Origin: Kappaphycus alvarezii
Taxonomy: Eukaryota > Rhodophyta > Florideophyceae > Gigartinales > Solieriaceae
Assembly (NCBI GenBank): GCA_002205965.3
Contig: NADL03000529.1
Coordinates: forward strand, 293,471 to 357,470
Direction of reading: 5' to 3'
Length of the DNA stretch: 64,000 nt
Shown piece by piece: positions 1 through 11,322 of this stretch. The position numbers and the translations under genes are program-made. Below the pieces are notes generated by a model. The model was not told where the DNA came from. It saw only the letters and a program-made list of their open reading frames with translations, and did no database searches. How positions within the stretch are numbered: position 1 is the first letter of the stretch; each line of letters opens with the position of its first letter.

Positions 1-425
1 CCACACGAATTCAGTAGCTTCTTAAGCGAGAGGTACCATTTCGTGAATGAAGGTATCTCGAAGAACATACCACATTGAGGTAACACGAAAAAGAAGTACG
101 GTAAGTTTTCTGGTTGCATACACCGCCCTGTATTTTTAAACAGGAGTTACGGTGACAAAAACCATATTTTTTGCGCACAGATGCTGCTTGAAGCAATGAA
201 AGAATGAAAGAAAGAAGAGAACCAAAGAAAAGATACCTTTTAATACTAAATTGCCGTGTCTTGCGCCAAAACAGTGTATTGTCTTCTCTAGGGTCGTTGC
301 ACAAAGTGTGTGAGAATATGAGGATATTGCTCTACTCCGATGTGGTATTCTTGGACGATTCGTGGACTCTGCAAAGACCTCCAGTTGATGAAATTCATTA
401 TTCAAAATTATCATTCATGGTTTAG
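1..425. other. Left edge, no gene recognised
   Basis: Only short overlapping open frames are present on both strands, none with a recognisable domain. The sequence is AT-rich. I see no terminal repeat, tRNA or splice pattern that I can defend. Confidence 0.4.
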
Positions 426-596
426 CAATCAACACTGGACTCATGTACGGATGAGGAGTTGGGTCAGAGAGTTGCGCAAATCCCTGATGCTCATAAAATC
501 TCTTATGAAGATGTACACAAGGAAGCAGATGTAATGAACAAGTTTATTTTTGAGACATTACTCGCTGAAATTAAAGAAGTTGTTATCCATTCTTAA
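426..596 (+). pseudogene. C-terminal reading-frame remnant, unknown
   Basis: A 56-codon frame opens directly after a TAG at 423-425 and ends with TAA at 594-596. It has no useful start codon. Its composition (many Glu, Asp, Lys, Ile and Val, ending in a helical ETLLAEIKEVVIHS) looks more protein-like than its neighbours. It could be the last exon or a broken end of a gene entering from the left. I do not recognise the family. Confidence 0.25.
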
Positions 597-1652
597 TACA
601 ATGTAACTGTAGTGCAGAATGATGATAAGAAAAGAAAGGCCGGAGTATAATTGCCAATGTTGACCAGCAACATAAGGCTTATGTTGCGAGCAGCTACCCA
701 AAGGGTTACTCGTACATTTACTCTATCGGTTTGCTGTTGAGATTGAAGCAAGAACCCATTCCGTACGATTTTGTATGTTTCTCTCCGTTTGCAATGTTTG
801 ATTCTAGACGGGTTGTCACGAATCAAACACAGCGAACTCTTGTATGTAAATCCGGATCATATTTATCAGAAAGCATTTTAAGGGTTTTATTTCAACGCAC
901 ACTGGCAATATTTACGTCTGGTCAATTCAAACGTCAGAGTTTGCTTGAAAAGCTTGAAAAATAATATCTCAGACTAAATCGAAAGGAACATAAATATAAA
1001 AATTAACGCTCTTAATGAATTAATTGTAGTAGAATAAGGTATGGAAAGTAGCGCGAGAACCATACCTCAAGAGGATGATACAATTATACATTATGCCGTA
1101 GTGGGAGTCAAACTTTTATGAAAGAAGTAAGCAATTATTTAAAAAGTTGATTTTGATCATATTATTCGTCTTCTATTAAATATGGTGTCTGTAGTTCTGT
1201 GGTAATACCTCTAGGATCTAAATTGTGGAATCATGTCATCGTTATCTAAAACTGACCGCTTGTGTTCCATTACCACACTTGATACCACTTCATATTCATT
1301 ACTGGATTTATCACATAATTTACAGTAATGGTACAGGGTACCTCTTCTTATACAGTGATTTATCTCCGGTAACTGTAGCTGGTCAGTGCTAGCCAGATCA
1401 CCGATAACTGTTGTAGTCCCGAAATAAAATGGAACTATCCTAACACAGAATCCATGCAATGGATCCGTTGCCCTTTTAAAGAAGCAAATTACAGCTAAAA
1501 TAACCGTTCTTGGTCTATATTCTTCATATTATCTGTCTTTTTTTTATACGAGGACAACAAAAAAAACTGTTTTTCATCTCCAAATAGCAACAAAACTTTC
1601 ATTGCTGTGCGTCAGTCAAGGACATTAGACCATTTCGGTTTGTCGATGCATG
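597..1652. other. Gene-free stretch
   Basis: No frame longer than about 80 codons and no family motif is visible on either strand. Nothing further can be supported. Confidence 0.4.
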
Positions 1653-1777
1653 TGTAGTATATGGAAGACATCTACTAGAATGATGAACGAAAGACACGGA
1701 GGACATAGGCAGCTACTTTGGGCCGCATAACACCCTAAAAAGCTGAAGTGGAAGAAAAGCATCAGATAGTGATGCTG
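1653..1777 (+). repeat. Left direct terminal repeat of element A
   Basis: This piece matches 5502-5624 in the same orientation. Both copies share TGAAGTGGAAGAAAAGCATC-like sequence (one mismatch) and end at gtgatgctg. It is probably the remains of an LTR. The match stops abruptly at 1777. Confidence 0.7.
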
Positions 1778-1811
1778 TTCGCGATACAACCGGTATCGGC
1801 TAGCGATCATT

Positions 1812-2011
1812 AAGAGCGGTTCGGTCGAAGCGCGATTAAAGGTTGAAGTGTTCTTCTGAGCTCGATGACTCCAAGGATTACGGAACAGACGCTGGCTAGC
1901 TTCTTGAGTACACGACAACCTGCAATTGAAAGTGAAGAGGATTGAAACACAATCCAAACAGTTGGCTACCTACTGAACTCTAAAATTCCGGTTGCAGAAG
2001 TCCTGCAGAAC
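1812..2011 (+). repeat. Inverted repeat arm, left (protease region)
   Basis: This segment is the reverse complement, with mismatches, of 5637-5828. Shared blocks include ccaaacagttggct and gagctcgatg. Read on the + strand it resembles the beginning of a retroviral-type protease, running into the clearer protease sequence at 2047-2255. Confidence 0.7.
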
Positions 2012-2255
2012 GTAGACTGTCCCACGAACCATCCTGCATCTGGCCTAAGGGAACCTAGCGCCTCTCAACATTTCCTTCCTAGTAGCCGACGACTATTTGG
2101 CATGTGAGGAGCTTCTCATCGGCAGACCAGTACTCCAACACCTTCGAGTTGACACAAACACACTACTGGATAACAACAGATTTGCTCTGAATGGCGCCGA
2201 CTGTTCTGACGTCAGAAATACCACCTCCATTTCACAGGTGGGTATGTCAGCCAAA
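1836..2255 (+). pseudogene. Ty3/gypsy protease remnant (element A)
   Basis: After a TAA near 2044, one frame reads NISFLVADDYLACEELLIGR, PVLQHLRVDTNTLLDNNRF. The 'LLIGRPVL.HL.VDT..LLDNN' pattern is what follows the aspartic protease active site in this gypsy branch. The active-site DSG should lie near 1850-1880, where the sequence reads LLSSM, so the catalytic Asp seems lost. A stop precedes the RT frame, which is in a different phase. Confidence 0.55.
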
Positions 2256-2257
2256 TA

Positions 2258-3448
2258 ATGGTAGCTCGTTTGAATGGAGAGACATCTCCATCACCACAGC
2301 CCTATTCACAGCCTCCTCTTTCTGCCCGTCCTAGAGTATTTTACGACTCAGCTCGACGCGACGACGATCCTTTTCCAGACCCGAGCCTCCTTGATCCGGT
2401 GGACAGCGACCAACAGGACAAAATTCTCAATGCTGTAGAGGACATGATTAACAATGCTATTCATAATTGGATGCCAAAAATAGAGTCTGTGGAATTGCAT
2501 AAAGTCGCATTCGAACATATTGATACTTTCCGCACCTCACTATCGTCTGGACCTCTGGCTAAAGTCGCAGCATTGAAGATCGCCCTGACGCATGATTCCC
2601 GTCCTATTCGCGTCCGTCTGAGAAAGTATTCACAAGAACAACGCAAATCCTTGAAAAATATCGTCTCCGATCTTGTACGAACCGAAATGGTGTACCCTAA
2701 CACATTTTCACCCTGGGCTTCAGCTCCTTTTATCGTGCCCAAACCAGGACCGGCGCGATTTTGCTGCACTGTGGACTTAAGACCTGTCAACCAATACACA
2801 GTGTGTCATCAGTTCCCAATGCAAAACATAGAACAGGAACTCCTGAAGTTGACAAACTCCCGTTTCCTTGCAACATTTGGTCTTTCGCTTGGATATTGGG
2901 AGTTTCTTTTATACAAAGATTCGCAAGAGCTGCACACTTTCGTAACTCCTGATAGTGTTTTCTCACCAACAAGAGTGCTTCATGGCACCACCAATGCCAC
3001 CATACATCTACAGTCCGCCCTTGCAACAACGTTTCCAACCGAGCTCTTGAAGAAACTATTTTACTGGCTAGACGATATTTTCTTGCACAGTGCCACTTCC
3101 AAAGGTTTACTTGAAGGCATTCGAACTCTTTTTCGCACATGCGCTCAGTTCTCCATAAGGCTACATCAAAAGAAGTGCATCTTGTTTGCAACATCCGTAC
3201 GTTGGTGCGGTAAAATCGTGTCAGCTGAAGGAGTCCGGTATGACCCGCGTCATCTTGACGGACTCACCAACATGGAGCCACCCAAAACCGGAGCCCACCT
3301 ACAACAGTTCATTTGTGCAATGCAGTGGGTAAGAACGGGAATTCCCAATTTTGCAGTCATGTTCGCACCCCTACACGAGTTCATGGAAAGAGTGTATGGA
3401 AAGGCAGCGAAACGCAAGAAACACGTAGTTTCATCAGTAATATTATAG
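2258..3448 (+). CDS. Ty3/gypsy reverse transcriptase (element A)
   Basis: A 396-codon uninterrupted frame. Residues around 150-200 carry the RT N-terminal motifs (SPWASAPFIVPKPG, CCTVDLRPVNQYTV). The catalytic box is FYWLDDIFL at about residues 268-276, with both aspartates present, followed by the thumb-like CGKIVSAEGVRYDP. The usual 'D.F.GY.Q' motif reads FGLSLGYWEF, so the first catalytic Asp is missing and the enzyme is probably dead. It copies element RNA into cDNA in the active family. The start is simply the first ATG after the upstream stop. In life it would be part of a Pol polyprotein. Confidence 0.85.
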   Translation: MVARLNGETSPSPQPYSQPPLSARPRVFYDSARRDDDPFPDPSLLDPVDSDQQDKILNAVEDMINNAIHNWMPKIESVELHKVAFEHIDTFRTSLSSGPLAKVAALKIALTHDSRPIRVRLRKYSQEQRKSLKNIVSDLVRTEMVYPNTFSPWASAPFIVPKPGPARFCCTVDLRPVNQYTVCHQFPMQNIEQELLKLTNSRFLATFGLSLGYWEFLLYKDSQELHTFVTPDSVFSPTRVLHGTTNATIHLQSALATTFPTELLKKLFYWLDDIFLHSATSKGLLEGIRTLFRTCAQFSIRLHQKKCILFATSVRWCGKIVSAEGVRYDPRHLDGLTNMEPPKTGAHLQQFICAMQWVRTGIPNFAVMFAPLHEFMERVYGKAAKRKKHVVSSVIL

Positions 3449-3451
3449 TCT

Positions 3452-4068
3452 ATGGCATGGGGTAAGAAAGAAGTCGAGTCTTTCAGTCAATGCAAGCTTG
3501 CTCTGCAAAACCTCGTCACGTTGGCACATCGAAATGAAACCAGCGTTCATGTATTTACACAGACGCGTCAGACACAACTTTTTCTGGTATTGTTACTCAA
3601 GTTCCCATCGAAGATCTCTGCAAGCCTCATAAGTATCAACGTTACACACCTCCAGCCTTTTGCTCGGGACGGTTCAATGCTACTTAGTTGGTATGGTCCA
3701 CGCCGGAAAAGGAGGGCTACGCAATCACGGCAACTGTTGAGAAAACGCACTGAATAGCCGCAACTCCGGCAGGGTTTGACCTGTTCACGGACCAAAACAA
3801 CCTGATTTTTCTCCTCGATCCCCTCTCCCTTGTGCCAGATCTTAGCCAATATTCGACTCGTAAGGTGCTACGGTGGACTGTACGATTTAGCGCCTATCTG
3901 TATACTTGTTTTCATATCAGCGGGTTCGACAATGTCTGGACAGATATGTTTATCCGCTGGGCGGCCAAACACACAGTTTGCCGTCTTCTGAAGATACCTG
4001 TATTGTTCTCAGCAGACTCGGACTCATTCTGCTGGCCATCTTCAGAAGAGATAGCCAAACAGCAGTAG
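3452..4068 (+). pseudogene. RNase H region of element A
   Basis: Two frames (3452-3757 and 3832-4068) separated by stops continue the Pol order after RT. The second holds RWTVRFSAYLYTCFHISG followed by FDNVWTDMFIRWAA, matching the RNase H end in gypsy elements ('RW...L..Y.Y...HI.G..N.WAD.LSRW'). The first is too decayed for its catalytic residues to be assigned. Confidence 0.65.
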
Positions 4069-4074
4069 GACAGC

Positions 4075-5240
4075 TTGGCGCTATGCCCCTCAGACGCGAA
4101 GCATGCAGACGGACTTTGGAAGACATCTAATGGAGCCATCTGGATCCCAGACTGTGCGGAAAATATTCAACTTCGACTGTGCATTATTGGCCACACGGGA
4201 GCAGCCGGACATCGAGGTAGAGAGGCAACAGCGAAAACCCTCAGTACGTTCTACAGTTGGAGCACTCTTCATGAAGATGTGAGTATGTTCGTTAAGGCCT
4301 GCATTCACTGCATCTCTACCGTCGGGGTAGAGAAAGTGCCGAGACCTTTTGGACCAGCTTTGTATGGCACGAAACCGAACGATTTACTTCAGTTTGACTA
4401 TATAGAGATAGTAAAATCAATGCAGGACCAAATTACATTCCCATGATCCCAGATGACCACTCGGACTACAAGTGGTCCTTTGCTACACCTGTAACTTCGG
4501 CTGAGAATGCTGCTCTGGCCATCGTTGACTAGTTTGCAGCATTCAATTTACCTCAGTGTCTAATTTCTGATGGCCCGACACACTTCAAGAATGAAACCTT
4601 GAGACTGGTATCCAAAGCGCTGCGTGTTGACCACAAATTCACGCTGCCTTATACCCCATGGAGCAACGGAGCGGTGGAAAGACTTGGGCAAAGAGTTGTT
4701 CGAGCCTTTCGCGCAATTTTTTCGGAGCTTCAATGGATTTCAAGGGGTGACCAGACCTTCTATCAGTCATTCAGAGCGTTCTTAACAATACCCAGTCCCC
4801 TCACCGAAACAAAATCGCACCTCTCACTGCGTTTCTCGGCATGGAACCAACTACTCCTGTTGCTACATTTCTTCGCACAGCAGTGGCAAAACCATTAACC
4901 ATGACAACTGCCAAGCTGGAACGATGCATTAACATGAAATCTCTCCAGGCAATGGTAGTTGGTTTGCATCCGATGGTTCATAGCACTCTGGATCGTAACA
5001 AGAAAAGATCAAGAGCTACTGCTTCGAAAGGGAGAAAGCCAAACTTTTGCAGAGGAGATTTTGTGCTCGTCGCTCGAGAGCAATTCTTTGCAGGATAAAA
5101 CCTGGCGTTGCGCTGCCGAGGGCCTCGTTGAATTACCCAAGTCCTTTCTGACTACGTATTTCAAGTTGAGAATCTACGAAATGGAGCTTGACGTGAATTA
5201 CATGGAACGAGAATCAAGTTTTATCACGATGCATCTTTAG
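4075..5240 (+). pseudogene. Integrase of element A
   Basis: 4075-4446 carries the HHCC zinc region (GHTGAAGHRGREATAKTL, then CIHCIS) and the linker leading to the first catalytic Asp (LLQFDYIEI). After a break, 4599-4898 gives the end of the DDE core (PYTPWSNGAVERLGQRVVRA) with the catalytic Glu in AVERLG. The C-terminus continues in overlapping frames (4841-5240) to about residue FKLRIYEMELD. At least two frameshifts and a stop break it, so no working integrase is made. Confidence 0.75.
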
Positions 5241-5501
5241 ACACTAACGCTATCATGCTGCATGTTCTAGAAACTGGCATGCAAATTGCCCGCTTGCTGC
5301 AACTCCTAGAAACCAATGATGGTTTCTTTGTTCATGGTTCGCTGGAAAGGACTGAAGACGTCTGAAGACACTTTGGAACCGCTAAAACGATTGTATGAAG
5401 ATGTTCGAAATATGTTTTTCAGACATTTGCGTGGCAAGAAAATCAACACAAAACTTGCTCAAAAAGCCCGCAATGAACTCGATCTTTGAAGAGAGGGAGG
5501 G

Positions 5502-5624
5502 TGGTATTTGGAAAAAATTTACTGGAATGATGAACAAAACACACGGAGGACATAGGAAGCTACTTTGGGCGGCATAAAACCCTACAAAGCTGAAGTAGAA
5601 GAAAAGCATCAAATAGTGATGCTG
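5502..5624 (+). repeat. Right direct terminal repeat of element A
   Basis: Same orientation as 1653-1777. It is preceded by a purine-rich run at about 5488-5502 that would serve as a polypurine tract, which supports 5502 as the start of a 3' LTR. Confidence 0.65.
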
Positions 5625-5636
5625 GAAGAAGACAAA

Positions 5637-5828
5637 CAGGACGTCTGCAGCCGACAGCTTAGACTTCAGTGGGCAGCCAACTGTTTGGATTGTGTTTCAA
5701 TTCCCTCACTTTCCATTGCAGTTCATTGTGTACTTAAGACGCCAGCCTACGTCTGCTCAGTAAACCTTGAAGGCATCGAGCTCAGAAGAACACTTCACCT
5801 TTTAACCGCGCTTTGACCGAACCGCTTA
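5637..5828 (-). repeat. Inverted repeat arm, right
   Basis: Reverse-complement copy of 1812-2011, lying directly after the right direct repeat. On the minus strand it keeps the same protease-like words (SVLLSSM, TEQT, LST) with in-frame stops. It is therefore a second, inverted copy of internal sequence rather than ordinary LTR. Confidence 0.65.
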
Positions 5829-7164
5829 CAATGTTCATTCGAATTTTTGACGCACACAACGTGCTAGCATCCCGACCTTATGTTGTTCCAACCATTGATT
5901 CAAGTCTAAAAAACATTGCTCGTACTGAGAACTGACCCAAGAAATTATTTCAGGAAACATTGCAGCTCCAGCAAATTTATCGGAGTCCAATGAGTTAGGA
6001 GTAGCCATTAATCTATCTAATCTGGAATATTTTTCTTTTTTTCGAAATAGTTGACTACGAGAATCAATTTCCCGTTGTTTCAGAAGGTTTTTTTTGAAAT
6101 AAAAAGAAAAAGACAATCCACCCAGTTGGTTAATACTTTTCATTTGTATCTGTCAGCAATACTGCTCCTTAATCGAAAAAAATCCCCCAAAACACCTCAT
6201 TTATGGCAAAAAGGCCTCATTATCTCTTCATGATGGAATTAATTCAGTACCGCAACCCTGCGTTGCCATTTTTTGAACAAAAAAAATGTTCTACAGCGAT
6301 TAAGTGTATACTCTTGAGATTATGTTTTGAGATACATCCTTTTAATTGCCTGTAAACATATTCAAAACACAGTTTCATGAATTCAAGACAGTTCTAAAAG
6401 GTTAGAGGTGAGACCTTATAAAATTCAACTAGCCAACGAAGTTCTAGATTTTCGTAACAATTTTTTTCAGATTCAGCGCAGAGATTTCTAACAGATGAGA
6501 CATATTCCTTAGAAGTTCGATTCAACTATTTGATATTTTTTTAGCGAAGGTTTCCGCAGGCAAATTCAACACTCTGTGCTACGACAATTTTAACCTCAGG
6601 CCATAAATACTTGCAAAAAAAAACTAATTTCTGCAGTTTTCCCAGCAACAGAAAAGATTCCCGAATGAGAGTGCACTCATCCAAGTAAACTACCGTTCCC
6701 TTAAATTATTTCAGAACTGTCTTAAATTCATGAAAGTGTTTCACTCATCCAATTTCTAAATCAACACTCCGTTTTTATTCCAGTAAGTGACATGTATACT
6801 CCACTTTCTGACTATTGAGTGTATAAAGTCGAGAAGGGGTTGAAATCTTCAGTATGCAACAATAATCAATACACGTAATACCTACTTCCATATCTCAATA
6901 ACCACTGATTGCGCGAGTCAACATTATTTCTGAGGTAATTTGAAGTCAATAATACGGTGTTGTGTCTGCTAGTCCGGCAGAGGTCTCCGCCTACCGAAAC
7001 AGCGTCACGTTCATCACATTTAGTTTAATTCTCGACTTTTTGTCTGCAAATGGTTATTGTGGTTTTGCTTAAAATATAACAGCGCATCCATAGTTAGGAT
7101 CTAGATTGCACCACCATATTTCCAAAGAGAATGAACAAAAAAGGGATGATACATTAGGACAGGA
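5829..7164. other. AT-rich gene-free stretch
   Basis: No frame above about 100 codons and no motif is seen. The sequence has many homopolymer A and T runs. Confidence 0.4.
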
Positions 7165-7749
7165 CTAAGACGAGTTTTGTACCTTGCGAATGTCGAAGAA
7201 AGTACAAATGGTATTAGGTTGCTCGAAATCACCATGTTCTCCGTCTGAACCATCATCACACGCTAAATTACCAGAGAGGTTTTCAGAACAACTTTCTCGG
7301 CACAATTTATTTGATACATGTTTGGTAATGATTGGATTCTGTTTTTCCGTCTGTCGAAAGATCTGGCCATCCAGGATACACACATTGTTCATTTCAGAAG
7401 ATAAATAATGTTTTAACATTTCAATGTGTATATATGGTCAACACCAGGGGAAAAGCAATATAAGTTACCATTAAGCAAGAATCGATAGTCAATTTCTTCG
7501 TAGAACCTGTTTTTGTTCACAAAAAACTGTATTTTTGGGCATGTAAAGTGATTCTAGATCCCTCATTATTGATATACTCTCAACAGCTGTCTGTATGAAT
7601 TCAAATCCAGTACTGGATGCTTTGAAGTCATTTCCGGTGAACATAAAATCGAAAAACGCAGGATTCATAACATCCAGAATTGCCCAAGATGACGGCAGTA
7701 CAACTAAAATAAGTATTGTTTCCACTGGTTCAGTACGTACCAATCCCAA
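7165..7749 (-). other. Two open frames of uncertain status
   Basis: 7489-7749 and 7165-7419 are minus-strand frames of 86 and 84 codons in succession. Both have fairly protein-like composition, for example an acidic CDDGSDGEHGDFEQ stretch in the downstream frame. Opposite-strand frames of similar length exist at 7184-7408 and 7595-7861, so the coding strand cannot be decided from sequence alone. No domain is recognised. Confidence 0.2.
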
Positions 7750-7861
7750 AATGGTTTTAGGTTACGTGCCAGGTTTCATATTATCGTTTGAAGATATGGA
7801 GTCAAAATATGTATTTCATTCAATGGTTTGGTTGTACGTGATACCTTCGACCATAGAATAA

Positions 7862-9271
7862 CGTGTAATCTCGAAACCTTGTGATAGTGTTTTTTTGATT
7901 TTTTGGGAGTCGTAACACCAGTTGATGCGTAGTTTTCGTTGATTCCTTCCTTATTTTCCGTTATCTATCTGTTCCTATTTTCCTACCGCACGTTATATGC
8001 GTGCCTCTACAGTGGCCTTTGCAGGCTTCACCATTACAGCCCACCTTCCAGCAAATGTGCTTACAGTGCTGGGTTTCTCTTTCCTACGTCACAACCAACT
8101 ACAGTACTTGACCTTCAACCTTCCGGTGTGCTTCGAAAGCTACATCGTCCCCTCAGCCCCCTAACTCTTCACTTCAGTCCTGCGACACCTAACCAATCTC
8201 GAGATCCAGCACCGTGTACCATAATAGGCTGTAAAATATGTTCAAGAAGCGTTTTTAACGCAAATGACAGTCATGTAGCAGAAAACCCGGCTTAATTGAT
8301 AATACTTTAGTCTTTGCACATATTTGTGTAGATACAAAGCGTAATGATGTGATTATGAATCTTAGAGTTCACTGCGTTCGCTACATTTCGATTTGATCTT
8401 ATTATTTGTGAATTAAATTTCAATTGTATACATTATATTGATTGTAATGATCAATGATGAAGAGCAAGCTTCACAATAACAGTTTCAACATGAACATTGA
8501 ATTACTGTTCATTCACAATTTCATTCTTGATTTCAGAAAGTCCAAATTCGGTTCTCGACTGGTCAATCGAGATTTATTGTTAAAATCAGGACTGTCCCCG
8601 CTCTCACACAGTTCATAGGAGTTTCCTCCATCGCCCTTTCCAAAATCATTTTGTCAGACCTCGGAGAACATTCCAATTTCTTCCCCAAACTCAAAACGAC
8701 AATTTTACTTTTCTTTTGAAGTTTTGTCGTACACTGATCTCAACAGATCATAGTACAATGTCTCAGAGGGTTCTTTTGTATCAATATTAACAATTTCAAT
8801 TGTAATATTACTATTTAGCCATCCAGTATGCCGTGCGGAATGGGGATTCGAAGGTGGACTGGGATATTTTTTGATGCAATTCTGTGGAGAACAAATAGCT
8901 TATAAATCAGTTTCATTCATATATCTTATTTCTTGAACGTCAAACTCATCCGTTCTTTTGGCATTAAATTCTTGTGATGCCCTTTTTCGCCTTATTTTTC
9001 GAATATCAGAAAGCACATTCGCCCAAGCAGACTAAAGATTCCTTGACCCTTGTATATGCAGACCTGTAGTGCACAAGATAGATACTCAATGAAGCAAATT
9101 TTATTCTTTCCTAATCATCTTGTTATGCGCAGGGAACTGGGTCCCGAATGGACTTGCGAAAGGGGATCTAAATTGAAAATTAGTAAATCTGTAGTGCTTC
9201 TTTTCGAAAATTGATGGCTTCACATCTTCGAAACACCTTACAAATGTAATCATTACACTTTAGTATTGTTA
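7862..9271. other. Gene-free stretch
   Basis: One 118-codon + frame (7939-8295) starts with a hydrophobic run (SLFSVIYLFLFSYRTLYACL) and becomes Pro/Ser-rich. It has no recognisable domain and may be chance. Nothing else is supported. Confidence 0.3.
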
Positions 9272-9291
9272 CAGCAGTCTCGCAATAATTG
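9272..9291 (+). repeat. Left terminal inverted repeat, pogo element
   Basis: Reads cagcagtctcgcaataattg. It matches the reverse complement of 11303-11322 (cagtagtctcgcgataattg) at 18 of 20 positions. Confidence 0.85.
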
Positions 9292-9364
9292 AAACAGCTC
9301 CATTACACGCCTTGAGTTTGAATTATAGTGCGGTTTCAATAACCACGATACACGTGGGCAACTT

Positions 9365-10985
9365 TCATGCCTTATTTACAAGAGCATAAGCGGCCAATTT
9401 GACCCAGGTTTGCATGAAGAAGTCAGTGATCATCCTCTTCTGCTTAGAGCTGAGCCGATAAAGTCTAAGGGAATTTTGGGCATCCCTTAACGTCTTCAAA
9501 GATTGACTACCCATCTCAGAGCAGTGCTCCTCAAAAATACGTTTTGCGAGGGACAACACACGCAATTGCTCACAGACAGACGGTAGCCCAATGTCATCAT
9601 TACGAATGGCATTACAGTCCAAATCTGAGAACTTATCGTTATTATCCTTGGCCAGCTCATTAAGATCAACAAAATCAGACAATAAGACATCATCTGTAGC
9701 AAATTCAATGCAATCGTTCTCGTCCACTGGGTTAAGTAGCTCCAATTTACCCATATGGCAGCGTACAGGCACAAGCATTGCGATGGGTTCTTCTACTTCC
9801 AGCCGAATTTTCTTATCTGTAGGATTACAAACATTGGAAAGAACCATCAGATCACTCCTACACTGGGGATACTCGAGAATCCCTGTATGCCTCCGTCAAT
9901 TAGTAATGATGCTGTCTGGTAGCTCCCTCCAAATTTGATTAAACCATTTCATAGCAGTGATCACATCAATTTTGTATAATTCTTTGGCATTCTCATCAAC
10001 TAAATCAAAACCTCTTTCCATTTGCATGGATCGGAACCGCAGTTTCATTGCTGCAATAATGCCGGCATACATTGGCTGTAGCTTTGAAGTGGTATTCAGC
10101 GGAGGATAAAACACAGAAGTGTACTTCAATTGCGGTAGGGTTTGACGCACATTATGCGCACTGCAGTTGTTCATTATTAGAGCTGTTCTTGAATTAGACG
10201 TAGAACCAATCCACTGATCGAACCTAGATAACCATTCTAGGAAAATAATTGCGGACATTCACGCTTTCTTATTCGCGTGGTAGTCGAATCCCAGTTTTAT
10301 CCCTGTATTCCCTCCAAAACATCTCAGTTTGCACGAATTTCCTATCAGCATCAGCTCAAAGCCCCAGGAAACGTCCGCTTGCAACATGGCATGAATTTTA
10401 TCCTGTCCTTTGCTTTTTTCCGTCCCGATAAACGTTCTGTGGCAATAGTTACATACGATGCCATCCGATATAAAAGTCCAGATTCATCACAAATAAAAAC
10501 TTCCTTTGGATCATACTTAGACAACGCCTCTTTCATCTTTGGTATTTCCGGTTCCAATACTGTATCATCTGCATCCCCACTCTCGCCATGGGAATTGAAA
10601 CCCCGTAGTACCCACCGTTTTTTAAATTTAGCGAGGTAACCCTCGGATAACTTCAGATGTGGTTTCTTGTCATCTGTAAACCGTAATTAGTTCTATCCTG
10701 AATGTTGTGTGCTTTTCCATATATCATTGAGCCGTTTATATTCCGGTGATTAGATTTCTGGTCAATAACCCAGCGGAATACGGCTTCCTGTAGGGCATGA
10801 TTAGCCCCTTTCTTATCCCGAGTGCGCCTTGAAATAACATTATTTGGTTGAGCGACCAATTCCGTTGCGTTGAGAAGTATGAGGGAAATTGTTGCTTTGT
10901 TTGGGGTGTGGCTAGTTTGAACCTTACCTTGGCCTGTTCAGCGAGCTGCCAAAGTGAGGGTTTATTTCCCTTGTCCTTTTCAGTT
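9365..10985 (-). pseudogene. pogo/Tigger transposase, inactivated
   Basis: The N-terminus (about 10985-10850, no start seen) reads NKPSLWQLAEQAKVRFKLAT, a CENP-B/pogo helix-turn-helix. 10653-10859 continues the DNA-binding region. 10351-10557 holds the first catalytic Asp in FICDESGLLYR, followed by KKAKDR. 9896-10258 holds the second and third DDE sites. The expected D of 'LDNCSAH' reads MNNCSAH (Asp to Asn), and the expected 'QPLDAG' reads QPMYAG (Asp to Tyr). 9365-9847 is the acidic C-terminal tail. Two of three metal ligands are lost and at least three frameshifts are present, so it cannot cut DNA. Confidence 0.85.
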
Positions 10986-11302
10986 GAGTGGTGGATGCAT
11001 ATCTGTTGCTTTTTGCAACATGGTCATTGCCGTGTACTTCTTATCGCTGGATGTCAAGATTTGCACACTGGAATGCGTGGAACGACAGTCCCTGCAGTGT
11101 TTGTCGCCTTTGTTCTACTGAGTTTGTATGCCATCATAAGTAAAGTATTATTAACAATGCCTGATGCCCTGGCCAAAAAAATTATCCGTTTCAATTATTG
11201 TTTATTAAAACTTTGTTTATTTTCGGTAATTTTTTGGCGTTTCCCAAGTCGAGAAACCGGTGTTTGTTTCAAATAAAGTGCTGTTACGCTTATATTGTAT
11301 TA

Positions 11303-11322
11303 CAATTATCGCGAGACTACTG
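11303..11322 (-). repeat. Right terminal inverted repeat, pogo element
   Basis: Reads caattatcgcgagactactg on the + strand, ending in CTG, which pairs with the CAG at the left end. The inner sequence diverges immediately. Confidence 0.85.

Larger units (their letters stand above)
1653..5828 (+). mobile_element. Decayed Ty3/gypsy retrotransposon A
   Basis: The order protease, reverse transcriptase, RNase H, integrase is that of Ty3/gypsy (Metaviridae). The coding strand is interrupted by stops and frameshifts throughout. No gag can be recognised: protease-like sequence begins almost directly after the left repeat, so gag was probably deleted. The RT active site reads YWLDD, a variant I associate with oomycete and chytrid gypsy elements (from memory). 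The ends are a direct repeat of about 125 bp (1653-1777 and 5502-5624) plus an adjoining segment inverted between the two ends. Element A belongs to a different branch from elements B to D. Confidence 0.8.
9272..11322 (-). mobile_element. pogo/Tigger-type DNA transposon
   Basis: A 2051-bp unit bounded by 20-bp imperfect inverted repeats that begin CAG, enclosing a pogo-family (Tc1/mariner superfamily) transposase on the minus strand. The left end is preceded by TA, the usual target duplication. On the right the two bases after the repeat are AA, so one TA has probably mutated. The transposase is broken by several frameshifts, so this is a fossil copy with intact outer geometry. Confidence 0.85.

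Noticed and set aside
10848-11276. 142-codon + frame rich in Cys and hydrophobic residues
   Set aside because: It lies over the N-terminal, minus-strand part of the pogo transposase and is its shadow.
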